A stretch of DNA of 64,000 nt from Armatimonas rosea (GTDB lineage Bacteria > Armatimonadota > Armatimonadia > Armatimonadales > Armatimonadaceae). The stretch spans positions 372,001 through 436,000 of the forward strand of contig NZ_JACHGW010000004.1 of assembly GCF_014202505.1 (NCBI RefSeq), written 5' to 3'. The notes under the pieces are model-generated. The model saw only the letters and a program-made list of their open reading frames with translations, made no database searches and had not been told where the DNA came from. This document shows, piece after piece, positions 1 to 7,410 of this stretch (position 1 is its first letter; the number at the start of each line of letters is the position of its first letter). The position numbers and the translations under genes were made by a program.

Positions 1-761
1 CCCACCCCTAAGAGAATCGCGGGAAGGTCGCTCTTGCGCTCTAGGATCACGTCTTTGTTCTCGTGGGGTCCTCGCAGCTGAATCCGCCAGAGGGGCTCGT
101 CGAGCACGATCCCAAGCGCACGCTCCAGCGCGACTCCCTCACTCGTACGCCCCTCACTGCGCGCCCCGTGTGCGCCCATTCCCTGGGAGTAGAGCGCGTG
201 GTCGAAGTGCTCTTCACGGTGCACCTGGCCATCGTGGATATGGATGGTCGGGTAGAAGAGCTTGTCGGGCCAGCGGGTGGGAAACTCAAAGGCGATCGGG
301 TGCGGCGTGCCCCCCAGCTTGGCGAGCTGAAAGACCGCAAACCCGTAGTCGTGGCACTGGGGAAACTGCGCCCAGACACTCTTGGGCAGCGTGAAGCGTG
401 GATCGAGCCGGTCGAAGTCCGCCAGGCTCGGTACAAAGCTCGCCACAAAGTCCCCGACCTCATGGACAGCCAAGGCACTCTTGACTTCTGCCTCTTGTAC
501 CTTGCTACAGCCAATCGAGAAGGTTTGGGGGGTGGGGAACCGTGCGGACAGGTGGGTGAAGAACTCGGGATAGCCCTTCAGGTCCAGCCAGCGGATACTC
601 TCCTCCCGCGCGGGCAAGGCCACGGGTAGCGGCAGGATCATCGCGGTCGGCTGGGCGGCCTGGTAGCGCATCTGATAGACCAGAAACTGGGTGCCGTGCC
701 CCGAGAGGCGGGCAAAGAGATTGGTGTCAAAAACCTCGACATCTCCCACAAAACAACACAT
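1..761 (-). CDS. Hypothetical protein, 3' end cut by window edge
   Basis: An open frame runs from an ATG at 761 down to base 1 without a stop, giving at least 253 codons; the C-terminus lies outside the window. The protein starts MCCFVGDVEVFDTNLFAR and later has SIGCSKVQEAEVKSAL and HDYGFAVFQL. I see no signal peptide, membrane segment or motif that I can tie to a known family. Its start faces that of the kinase-like gene at 825, so the two probably share the short intergenic region. The base composition and GC-rich third positions match the neighbours, which supports it as a real gene over the overlapping frames on the other strand. Confidence 0.75.
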   Translation of the reverse strand, partial: MCCFVGDVEVFDTNLFARLSGHGTQFLVYQMRYQAAQPTAMILPLPVALPAREESIRWLDLKGYPEFFTHLSARFPTPQTFSIGCSKVQEAEVKSALAVHEVGDFVASFVPSLADFDRLDPRFTLPKSVWAQFPQCHDYGFAVFQLAKLGGTPHPIAFEFPTRWPDKLFYPTIHIHDGQVHREEHFDHALYSQGMGAHGARSEGRTSEGVALERALGIVLDEPLWRIQLRGPHENKDVILERKSDLPAILLGV

Positions 762-824
762 CGTCGTTGCTCCTGAGCGTTATTCTTGGCAGGAAGCACT
801 GCCCCCGAGACCGAACCTGGGGCC

Positions 825-1565
825 ATGCACCTAGATCGCATCCTATCATTGGGGCCGCTTGCCTTCCAAGGAGAGAACGCACGCGTGAGCCGTGTGGTTA
901 CGGCAGGCGGTGAGATTTGGATTCTCAAGGCGGGAGGCACGGTGCGCGAGGGCGAGGTTGTCGCGGCACTGGCAGCCCACCAGCCGTTGGTTCCGGCGTT
1001 TTTTGGGGAGAGCGCCCAGGGCCTTCTCTTCTCGGAGCTGCCCGGCCAAAATCTGGCAGAGGTGTTCGCGCAGCCGTCGCGGCACCACGCACGGCTCGCC
1101 CACGCGCTAGGCGAGGCACTGCGACAGATCCACGCCTGGGAGCCGCCCCTCGAAAAGCAAACGACCTCCTGGCGGGAAGCGGCTCTGGCACGGGTGCGGG
1201 CGACCGCACTGGCCCACGCGGGCGAGCGCATCGCCTACAACTTCTCGCCGTTTTCCGGGCACGAGTATGGGGCACTGGCGGCGTGGGTTGAGGCCGAGAG
1301 CGCCAAGACTCCCCCCGCGCTTGCTTTTTGTCACGGCGATGCCTGCTTGCCCAATTTCCTCACCGACGGAGGTACTATCACAGGGATCGTGGACTGGGGC
1401 GACGGCGGCTGGGCCGACCCGCGCTTTGACCTCGCCACCGCCCTCTGGAGCCTGCGCCGCAACGGTGCCCCCGAGTGCCAGGATGATTTCTTGGTAGGCT
1501 ACGGCTGGGAGGGGGGCACGGAGAGCCTGGCGCTCTTTGAGGCCGTCTACACGCTTTGGGAGTAA
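825..1565 (+). CDS. Aminoglycoside phosphotransferase (APH)-family kinase
   Basis: The 246-residue protein has the APH/choline kinase-like catalytic core: HGDACLPN at residues 170-177 (Brenner-type catalytic loop with Asp172) and IVDWGD around residue 190 (metal-binding Asp). The wording HGDACLPN is close to that of APH(3') enzymes, which phosphorylate aminoglycosides with ATP, but many family members act on other small alcohols, so resistance is not proven. The N-terminal lobe (residues 15-40, ending WILKAGG) carries the likely ATP-binding Lys. I chose ATG 825; a TTG at 786 would add 13 residues. The next gene starts 6 bases after its stop, so it may head a transcript with the PhyH gene. Confidence 0.8.
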   Translation: MHLDRILSLGPLAFQGENARVSRVVTAGGEIWILKAGGTVREGEVVAALAAHQPLVPAFFGESAQGLLFSELPGQNLAEVFAQPSRHHARLAHALGEALRQIHAWEPPLEKQTTSWREAALARVRATALAHAGERIAYNFSPFSGHEYGALAAWVEAESAKTPPALAFCHGDACLPNFLTDGGTITGIVDWGDGGWADPRFDLATALWSLRRNGAPECQDDFLVGYGWEGGTESLALFEAVYTLWE

Positions 1566-1571
1566 GAGACA

Positions 1572-2447
1572 ATGAGCTGGATCGACCGAGAGTTTTTTGA
1601 CACCCATGGCTATGTTGTCGCCAAGGGTGTCGTCCCCAAGCCCCTCTGCGCTGCGGTGATCGCGGCGGAGTACGACTTTCTGGGCTTCGATCCCGCCAAC
1701 CCCGCCGGCTGGTACCAGGAGCCGCTCAAGCGCGGCGGGATGCTGGAGCTCTACCAGCATCAGGCGCTCTGGGACACGCGCCAGCACCCCAGTGTCCATG
1801 CAGTCTTTACCGAGCTCTACGGCACCGAGCGGCTCTGGGTGAGTATCGACCGGGTGAACTTCAACCCGCCGGTTCATCCGCAGTTCCCCGAGTACGACCA
1901 CCCCGGCATGATCCACTGGGATATCGACCCCATGCAGGCGCACACCACTCCCCTACGGGTCCAGGGCGTGCTCTACCTCTCAGACACCCCGGTCGAGCGC
2001 GGCGGGTTTTGCTGTGTCCCTGGCCACCACAAGCTCATCACGCGCTGGGCCGAGAGCCGCGAGGCGGTGCCCGGTGCGCCCGACGAAGGCAAGCGGACGC
2101 CGCGGGATAAGAGCGAGATCACGATTGTCCCGATCCCCGCGGAGGCCGGCGATTTAGTCATCTGGGACACGCGGCTCCTGCACGGCAACGGCCGCAATCT
2201 CTCCGACCAGCCCCGCCTGGCGCAGTACATCACGATGTGGCCCGAGCGCTACGAGAACGAGGCCGAGCGCACCGACCGCGTCCTGCGCTGGCAAGAGCGT
2301 CTCAACCCCGATGCCTTCTGGGCACCCGGCGACCCGCGCCGCTGGGAGCAGCTCCACGGCACGACCGCTGTCTTAACCGAGCTAGGAAAGAAGCTCCTGG
2401 GCGCCGAGCCCTGGAGCCCCCCAACCCCCACGACTGGGGGAGAGTAA
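1572..2447 (+). CDS. Phytanoyl-CoA dioxygenase (PhyH) family protein
   Basis: The 291-residue protein shows the Fe(II)/2-oxoglutarate dioxygenase triad of the PhyH family: HWDID with His115 and Asp117, and LLHGNG with His204, followed by an Arg near 215 that would bind 2-oxoglutarate. Members hydroxylate diverse small molecules using O2 and 2-oxoglutarate; the substrate here is unknown. It is cytoplasmic with no signal peptide. It lies 6 bases after the kinase-like gene and 7 bases before the enolase-superfamily gene, so these three probably form one operon. A second, unrelated-looking PhyH gene lies at 38894. Confidence 0.85.
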   Translation: MSWIDREFFDTHGYVVAKGVVPKPLCAAVIAAEYDFLGFDPANPAGWYQEPLKRGGMLELYQHQALWDTRQHPSVHAVFTELYGTERLWVSIDRVNFNPPVHPQFPEYDHPGMIHWDIDPMQAHTTPLRVQGVLYLSDTPVERGGFCCVPGHHKLITRWAESREAVPGAPDEGKRTPRDKSEITIVPIPAEAGDLVIWDTRLLHGNGRNLSDQPRLAQYITMWPERYENEAERTDRVLRWQERLNPDAFWAPGDPRRWEQLHGTTAVLTELGKKLLGAEPWSPPTPTTGGE

Positions 2448-2454
2448 ACGTACC

Positions 2455-3519
2455 ATGACCATCACCACCAACCACATCACGCTAGAGAAGATCACGCCCC
2501 TGCGCATCAGCCGCGGGGTGAGCGGCAACAGTGTCAACCTGATCGTCACGATTGAGCACGAGGGCATCACGGGCCTCGGGGAGCTGGCACCCAACGGGGT
2601 CAGCGGTGACAAGGCAGAGACGGGTGAGCGCGATATCGAGGCGCTCCGTCCTGCACTCGCGGCGCTGGCCCCGTGGGAGCTGGAGCGGGTCGAGGGCGTG
2701 CTCTCGGAGCTGCGCTCGGCGGCGGTGGGCCTGGATGGAGTCGGGAGCGGCGGGGCGATCAAGGCGGCGATCGAGATGGCCTGCCACGACTGGGTCGGCA
2801 AGAAGCTAGGCGTCCCGGTCTGGAAGCTGCTCGGGCTGGACCTGAGCAAGACCGTGGAGACGTCGGTGACCGTGGGGATTCAGTCGCCCGAGGACGCCGC
2901 CACCCAGACCCGCGACTGGCACACCCGCACCGGGGCACGGGTCCTGAAGATCAAGCTGGGGAGCCCTGAGGGAATCGACGCCGACCAGGCGATGTTTGCC
3001 GCGATCCAAGCTGCTGCCCGGCCCGATGCCATCTTCCGGGTCGATGCCAACGGCGGCTGGAGTGTCGCCGAGGCGCAGACCATGATCCCCTGGCTGGCGG
3101 CGCGCGGGGTGGAGTATGTCGAGCAGCCACTCGCCCAAGACAACGAAGACGGCCTCCCCCACCTGCGCCCCGCCCCGATCCCGATCTTCGTGGACGAGAC
3201 CATCCGGGTGGCGAGCGATGTCCCGCGCTTTGCCCATGTGGTCGATGGGGTCAATGTCAAGCTCATGAAGTGCGGCGGCCTGCGCGAGGCATTGCGGATT
3301 GTCGCGGTCGCCAAGGCACACGGCCTCAAGACCATGCTCGGCTGCATGGGCGAGACCAGCCTCGCCATCACCGCCGGTGCCCAGATCGGCGCGGCCTTCG
3401 ACCATCTGGACCTCGATAGCCACCTGAACCTCAAGAACGACCCGTTTATCGGGGCAAGCTGGACGGGCGGGAAAGTCGTCCCCACCGACGCGCCTGGCCT
3501 CGGTGTAGCGCCGGTTTAG
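2455..3519 (+). CDS. Dipeptide epimerase-like enolase-superfamily enzyme (possible DgcA role)
   Basis: The 354-residue protein has the full enolase-superfamily active site of L-Ala-D/L-Glu epimerases: KIK with Lys165 and Lys167, metal ligands Asp197 (VDANGG), Glu223 (YVEQP) and Asp247 (FVDET), Lys269 (VKLMKCGG), and the C-terminal LDLDSHL that contacts the substrate ammonium in the dipeptide epimerases. The enzyme should epimerise or racemise an acidic amino-acid derivative by proton abstraction. Known relatives include YcjG-type Ala-Glu epimerases and DgcA, a racemase of N-acetyl-glutamate. A DgcN-like DUF1611 protein is encoded at 7411, so a role in D-glutamate use is possible. The start is supported by a purine-rich GGGGGAG tract about 12 bases upstream. 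Confidence 0.85.
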   Translation: MTITTNHITLEKITPLRISRGVSGNSVNLIVTIEHEGITGLGELAPNGVSGDKAETGERDIEALRPALAALAPWELERVEGVLSELRSAAVGLDGVGSGGAIKAAIEMACHDWVGKKLGVPVWKLLGLDLSKTVETSVTVGIQSPEDAATQTRDWHTRTGARVLKIKLGSPEGIDADQAMFAAIQAAARPDAIFRVDANGGWSVAEAQTMIPWLAARGVEYVEQPLAQDNEDGLPHLRPAPIPIFVDETIRVASDVPRFAHVVDGVNVKLMKCGGLREALRIVAVAKAHGLKTMLGCMGETSLAITAGAQIGAAFDHLDLDSHLNLKNDPFIGASWTGGKVVPTDAPGLGVAPV

Positions 3520-3536
3520 GGTCGGGGATTAAAGGC

Positions 3537-3651
3537 GGGGATTGGAAATCCCCCGCCTCCGGGTTTAGGAGCGTCCCGAGGACGCGCAGACACCAGCGCT
3601 CTCTGCGCCCACGGGGCGCTCCCTACCGCGAGTCGGGGATTTCCAATCCCC
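3537..3651. repeat. Array of four triloop hairpins with inverted ends
   Basis: Four palindromes follow one another: GGGGATT-GGA-AATCCCC (3537-3553), GCGTCC-CGA-GGACGC (3571-3585), GCGCCC-ACG-GGGCGC (3605-3619) and GGGGATT-TCC-AATCCCC (3635-3651). The first and last are exact reverse complements of each other, so the whole 115 bases can also fold as one large hairpin. The 12-mer GCGTCCCGAGGA occurs directly repeated at 3571 and 3655. It sits between the epimerase and a small membrane-protein gene. No T-run follows, so it is not a simple terminator. Confidence 0.8.
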
Positions 3652-3685
3652 GAAGCGTCCCGAGGAAACAAAGGACAAATTGCCG

Positions 3686-4075
3686 ATGAAAAAGCTATTG
3701 AAGATCTGTCTTGGGATTCTGGCTGCCCTCTACCTTGCGGTAGTCGCCCTTGTCGGGTGGCCGCACTCCCCCGAAGTCAGAGAGCTGGAGGACTCGGACT
3801 CCTACATCTACAAGACCTTCCGCCGGGACTACCAGCTTCTGCCCCTATCACGCTGGAAGTTTGGCAAGGAGCGACACTACAGCGTCGAGGAGTCGGAAGC
3901 CGCTCCCTTCTTCTTCACCACCTCGGATCACCAGCACGGTGCGGACGCCTCGATCAAGTTCCTTGGCTTCTTTGCCGTGGTTGATAAAGCGGTACACATA
4001 GAAGACAATGCACACGATGCGGAGATCAAAGCACTCCAGGAAAAGCGTTCCCGTGCCAGGACGGGGACCCCGTAG
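3686..4075 (+). CDS. Hypothetical membrane-anchored protein
   Basis: The 129-residue product has one N-terminal hydrophobic segment (residues about 3-25, LLKICLGILAALYLAVVAL) followed by a polar domain with no recognised motif. This suggests an inner-membrane anchor or an uncleaved signal with the rest outside. I chose ATG 3686 rather than a TTG two codons upstream. It is followed immediately by a broken small gene and then another small membrane protein, with stop and next start touching at 4075/4076. The function is unknown. Confidence 0.6.
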   Translation: MKKLLKICLGILAALYLAVVALVGWPHSPEVRELEDSDSYIYKTFRRDYQLLPLSRWKFGKERHYSVEESEAAPFFFTTSDHQHGADASIKFLGFFAVVDKAVHIEDNAHDAEIKALQEKRSRARTGTP

Positions 4076-4387
4076 GTGAAGCCGCACACACTAGACGAGT
4101 GGCTCGCACTCTCCCCGGATGAGCAGGAGACGATCCATCTGGACCAGTGGAATGTCTACCAAGGCGAGGGCGCGCAGATTGGGTTGGCGCTATGTGACAA
4201 GTTTGTCCAAGAGCACCTGGGGCAAGTAACCGATGCGGAGCTCTATGTCTACCACGGGGGTGTCTGAATCATCACTGCCTACGTGCGCAAGGCGCTGCTC
4301 CCACACTTTGAAGAGAAGCAGATGGAGATGTACCATGGTTTTCTTGTCAACTATGTGGACGATGTCCACCTGAAGCCCACAGAGTAA
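4076..4387 (+). pseudogene. Small hypothetical gene interrupted by in-frame TGA
   Basis: A GTG directly after the previous stop opens a frame reading VKPHTLDEWLALSPDEQETI, stopped by TGA at 4265-4267. The same frame continues without further stops for 39 codons (IITAYVRKALLPHFEEKQME and on) to TAA at 4385-4387. The downstream part has the same GC-rich third positions and reads like normal protein, so I infer one 103-residue gene broken by a nonsense change. The family is not recognised. Alternatives are a sequencing error, or a true 63-residue protein followed by unused sequence. Confidence 0.6.
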
Positions 4388-4401
4388 ACGGAGGCCCCCC
4401 T

Positions 4402-4704
4402 ATGAAATGGCAACGCACCTTGGCGGTTCTAGGAGTGGTCGGGCTCCTCAATGTCCTGGCAATCGTCGCGGTCGCCCGCCCCTGGCTGCCCTATGAGGAA
4501 CAAGCCCGTCGTCGATCTCACTCAAACATAATCTTTTATACGCGCTACATACGAACATTTTCTTGGGAGCAGTCGCCCCACTGGACATACAGTCGGCGCG
4601 CGTACAGACATTTGGCATGTACGGAAAACTGCCTGACTCTGGGATTCCTCACGGTGACACTCCAGGAACAATTGGTTATAGGCTTAGAGGAGGGCAAGCG
4701 CTAG
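4402..4704 (+). CDS. Small hypothetical membrane protein
   Basis: The 100-residue product starts MKWQRTLAVLGVVGLLNVLA, a single membrane segment or signal anchor, after a clear GGAGG seven bases before the ATG. The C-terminal half (from about residue 45) looks less natural than the overlapping +1 frame at 4617-4730 (FGMYGKLPDSGIPHGDTPGT), so a frameshift near 4600 is possible and the annotated end may be wrong. No family is recognised. It lies in the same direction as the two preceding small genes. Confidence 0.45.
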   Translation: MKWQRTLAVLGVVGLLNVLAIVAVARPWLPYEEQARRRSHSNIIFYTRYIRTFSWEQSPHWTYSRRAYRHLACTENCLTLGFLTVTLQEQLVIGLEEGKR

Positions 4705-4742
4705 TGCGAGCGGGCTTTGAGATAAAGAGATCGCAAACAGAA

Positions 4743-4772
4743 CACCCTCGCCCCTCGCCCCTTCTGAGGGTG
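4743..4772 (+). terminator. Possible hairpin terminator
   Basis: CACCCTC (4743-4749) pairs with GAGGGTG (4766-4772) across a C-rich loop, followed by GGGAGTTTGTTG. The T-run is short, so termination is only a possibility. It separates the small membrane genes from the lacI-type promoter. Confidence 0.35.
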
Positions 4773-4786
4773 GGGAGTTTGTTGCA

Positions 4787-4815
4787 TTGACAAGGGGGAT
4801 TTAAGCGGGTAGAGT
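4787..4815 (+). promoter_or_regulatory. Predicted sigma-70 promoter of the LacI-type gene
   Basis: TTGACA at 4787-4792 and TAGAGT at 4810-4815 are separated by 17 bases. Transcription would start near 4822, inside the operator at 4818-4835. Confidence 0.65.
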
Positions 4816-4817
4816 CT

Positions 4818-4835
4818 TTTGCAATCGTGTGCAAA
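4818..4835. promoter_or_regulatory. Predicted LacI-family operator
   Basis: TTTGCAATCGTGTGCAAA is an 18-bp interrupted palindrome (TTTGCA/TGCAAA) with the central CG typical of LacI-family operators. It overlaps the expected transcription start and lies just before the regulator gene, so repression of its own operon is likely. Confidence 0.65.
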
Positions 4836-4854
4836 GACTGTTTGGGGAGCCACA

Positions 4855-5883
4855 ATGATCACTCTTGAAGATATCGCACGCCAAGCGGGGGTCTCGCACT
4901 CGACGGTCTCGCGGGCGCTGGCCGACAGCCCGCTGGTCAATCCCGAGACCAAGAAGCGCATCCAGCTCCTGGCGAGCGCGGCGGGCTACCAGGTTAACCA
5001 GGTGGCGCGCAACCTCAAGGTGAAGTCCACCCGCACGATTGGTCTGATTGTCCCCGAGGTCTCCAACCCCTACTACCCGACCCTCGTCCAGCTGGTCGCC
5101 GACCACGCGCGGCAGGCGGGCTACAACCTCCAGCTCCAGCTCAGCGGCACGCAGCAGGAGAACGAGGCGCTTTGCGTGGCATCGCTGCGGGAGCAGCGCG
5201 CCGATGGGATTCTCCTCGTGACCGCCGAGCAGGGCCTGGTCGCCCGCGAGCAAGTGACCGCGCTCCGGGCGGCGGGGGTCCCGGTCGTGCTGATGGGCTG
5301 GGTCGAGGGGGCCGACGGCTTTGATCTGGTCACCGGCGACGATGCCCTTGGAGGCTACGCGCTGGCGCGGCATCTGCTGGCACTCGGGCACCAGCGGATC
5401 GCGGTGCTGGGCAAGCCTCCCCACCGGGGCCGCTACGACCGCCTGCACGGCTTCCAGCAAGCCCTCGACGAAGCCGGAGTGGCACTCCCCGATGCGCTTC
5501 ATCTGCCTCTCACCGATGCCGCCGATGTCGAGGATAGGGTCGCGCAGCTCCTGGCACTCCCCAAGCGCCCGACCGCGATCTTTGCCTACCAGGACTCCCT
5601 CGCGGCGCTGGTGATGGGGCAGCTCACGCGGGCGGGGCTCGCCCTTCCCCAGCAGATGACCGTGGTCGGCTACGACAACCTGGACCTAGCCACCTATGTC
5701 TTCCCTCCGCTCACGACAGTTGGGGAGCATATCGGGCCGCTCGCCGACGCCTTCGTGCGCCTCTTGATCGGACGGATTCAGAAGACAGCGCCCGATAGTC
5801 CCCAGCACGTGATTGTCGTGCCGCGGCTCGTGGTGCGCAGCTCCTGCGGGCCGCCCTACAACCAAACCCAAGGAGAGAACTAA
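4855..5883 (+). CDS. LacI-family transcriptional regulator
   Basis: The 342-residue protein opens with ITLEDIARQAGVSHSTVSRA, the LacI helix-turn-helix with the expected VSHSTVSRAL recognition helix. Residues about 60-340 form the periplasmic-binding-protein-like effector domain (TIGLIVPEVSNPYY, then TAIFAYQDSLA and VVGYDNLDLATY). It would bind a sugar or sugar-acid ligand. ATG 4855 has GGGGAG five bases upstream; a longer frame from 4819 would overlap the operator and is rejected. The SDR at 5886 starts 3 bases after its stop with a ribosome site inside the lacI-type gene, so regulator and dehydrogenases are probably one operon controlled by the operator at 4818. Confidence 0.92.
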   Translation: MITLEDIARQAGVSHSTVSRALADSPLVNPETKKRIQLLASAAGYQVNQVARNLKVKSTRTIGLIVPEVSNPYYPTLVQLVADHARQAGYNLQLQLSGTQQENEALCVASLREQRADGILLVTAEQGLVAREQVTALRAAGVPVVLMGWVEGADGFDLVTGDDALGGYALARHLLALGHQRIAVLGKPPHRGRYDRLHGFQQALDEAGVALPDALHLPLTDAADVEDRVAQLLALPKRPTAIFAYQDSLAALVMGQLTRAGLALPQQMTVVGYDNLDLATYVFPPLTTVGEHIGPLADAFVRLLIGRIQKTAPDSPQHVIVVPRLVVRSSCGPPYNQTQGEN

Positions 5884-5885
5884 AG

Positions 5886-6644
5886 ATGGGAAGCCTTCAA
5901 GGAAAACGCGCCCTGGTCACCGGCGGCGGGCAAGGCCTGGGCCGGGCGATTGTCGAGGAGCTGTTGCGCCAAGGCTGCGACGTCGCGATCCACTACCGCA
6001 AGAGCGCCGACGGTGCCGCGGAAGCCGCACAGACCGCCCCACACGGTGTCCGAGCCCAGTGCTTTGCCGCCGATCTGACGAGCACGGTAGACGCACAAGC
6101 GCTGGTCGCGGATGCCGTCGCGTTTCTCGGAGGGCTGGATATCCTGGTCAACAACGCCGGCGATCTGCTCGGGCGGCGCAGGCTGGAGGAGCTGGACACG
6201 GACTTCTGGCAGCAGACCCTGGATGTCAATGTCACCAGCACCCTGCTTGTCACCCAGCACGCCCTCCCCCACCTCGCCCAGTCTGAGCAGAGCAGTATCG
6301 TCAACCTGGCATCGCTGGCCGGGCGCATGGGCGGGCACGCGGGCTCTCTGGCCTACTCGGCGGCCAAGGGGGCGATCCTGACCTGGACACGCTCGCTTGC
6401 CAAGGAGCTCGGAGGACGTGGGATTCGGGTGAATGCGGTCGCGCCGGGCCTGATCCTAGGCACGGCGTTCCACAACACCCACACCACCCCGGAGTCCGCC
6501 GCCGCCACAATCGCAACACTCCCCTTGGGCCGTGCAGGCACCCCCGAGGATGTCGCACGGGCGGTCGCCTTCCTCGCCAGCGAGTACGATGGCTTTATCA
6601 CCGGCGCGACACTCGACATCAACGGGGGTGTCTACGGTTCCTAA
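5886..6644 (+). CDS. Short-chain dehydrogenase/reductase (FabG-like)
   Basis: The 252-residue protein is a classical SDR: TGGGQGLG at residues 12-19 binds the dinucleotide, NNAG follows, and the catalytic set is Ser143, Tyr157 and Lys161 (YSAAK). The C-terminal ITGATLDINGG is typical of FabG-like and sugar dehydrogenase members. It should oxidise or reduce an alcohol/ketone with NAD(P); the substrate is unknown. Position directly behind the LacI gene suggests a sugar or sugar-acid pathway rather than fatty acid synthesis. AGGAG at 5871-5875 serves as ribosome site. Confidence 0.9.
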   Translation: MGSLQGKRALVTGGGQGLGRAIVEELLRQGCDVAIHYRKSADGAAEAAQTAPHGVRAQCFAADLTSTVDAQALVADAVAFLGGLDILVNNAGDLLGRRRLEELDTDFWQQTLDVNVTSTLLVTQHALPHLAQSEQSSIVNLASLAGRMGGHAGSLAYSAAKGAILTWTRSLAKELGGRGIRVNAVAPGLILGTAFHNTHTTPESAAATIATLPLGRAGTPEDVARAVAFLASEYDGFITGATLDINGGVYGS

Positions 6645-6671
6645 GTTTGGAAAGTAAAGGATAGAGATTCT

Positions 6672-7379
6672 ATGCAAAAAGCAGACATTCGGGGCAAGTG
6701 GGCCCTCGTGACCGGTGCGAGCCGGGGGATTGGACGACAGGTCAGCCTGGGGCTGGCAGAGTACGGCTGCAATCTCGTGCTCCATAGCCGTGAGACCGCA
6801 GGCACCGACTCCCTCGCCGCGGAGCTGACCGCCAAGGGCGTCCAGGTGCAACAGGTCGCCGCGGAGCTCTCCGACCAAGCACAAGTCGATGCCATGCTGG
6901 CGAGCGTGCTGTCGTCGACACCGGGGATCGATATTGTCTACAACAACGCCGCAGTCATGACCCCCTACCGCAGCGACTGGAAGCAAGTCCCCGCCGATGA
7001 CTTCCGCCGCAGCTTTGAGGTCAATGTCACGGCCCTGGTGCGCATCTGCCACGGGCTGATCCCCGGCATGGTCGCGCGCGGCTGGGGACGCATTATCAAC
7101 GTGACCTCGGGGATTCAGGACCAACCCGAGCTGATCGCCTACTCGATCTCCAAGGCCGCCGTGGATAAGTTTGTCACCGACACCGCAGGGCACCTCAAAG
7201 ATGCCGGCGTCCTTCTCAACCTGCTCGATCCGGGCTGGCTCCGCACCGACCTGGGTGGCCCCAACGCCCCCAACGCGGTCGAGTCGGTCCTCCCCGGTGC
7301 GCTCGTCCCCGCCCTGCTCGACGACGGCACGACGGGCAAGCTCTTCCGCGCCCAGGACTACGCCGGACAGACCCTCTAA
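6672..7379 (+). CDS. Short-chain dehydrogenase/reductase
   Basis: This 235-residue SDR has TGASRGIG at residues 14-21, NNA in the middle, and the catalytic YSISK with Tyr157 and Lys161. The C-terminal part (LLDPGWLRTDLGGPNAP) matches the common SDR ending around the substrate loop. It differs clearly from the SDR just upstream, so it is not a recent duplicate. It starts 27 bases after that gene with AAGGA ten bases before the ATG, and probably belongs to the same LacI-controlled operon. The substrate is unknown. Confidence 0.9.
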   Translation: MQKADIRGKWALVTGASRGIGRQVSLGLAEYGCNLVLHSRETAGTDSLAAELTAKGVQVQQVAAELSDQAQVDAMLASVLSSTPGIDIVYNNAAVMTPYRSDWKQVPADDFRRSFEVNVTALVRICHGLIPGMVARGWGRIINVTSGIQDQPELIAYSISKAAVDKFVTDTAGHLKDAGVLLNLLDPGWLRTDLGGPNAPNAVESVLPGALVPALLDDGTTGKLFRAQDYAGQTL

Positions 7380-7397
7380 ACGACGGGGCTCTTGTGG

Positions 7398-7403
7398 TAA
7401 GCT
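7398..7403 (+). promoter_or_regulatory. Predicted -10 box for leaderless dgcN-like transcript
   Basis: TAAGCT lies seven bases before ATG 7411, with no Shine-Dalgarno sequence between. No convincing -35 box is seen because the region is inside or just behind the previous gene. Confidence 0.35.
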
Positions 7404-7410
7404 ACCCACT

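Noticed and set aside
63-629. 188-codon plus-strand frame at the left edge
   Set aside because: It is antisense to the partial minus-strand gene 1-761, which reads to the window edge with more natural protein sequence.
4265-4267. TGA read as selenocysteine
   Set aside because: No selenoprotein family match and no convincing stem-loop directly behind the codon; a mutation is simpler.
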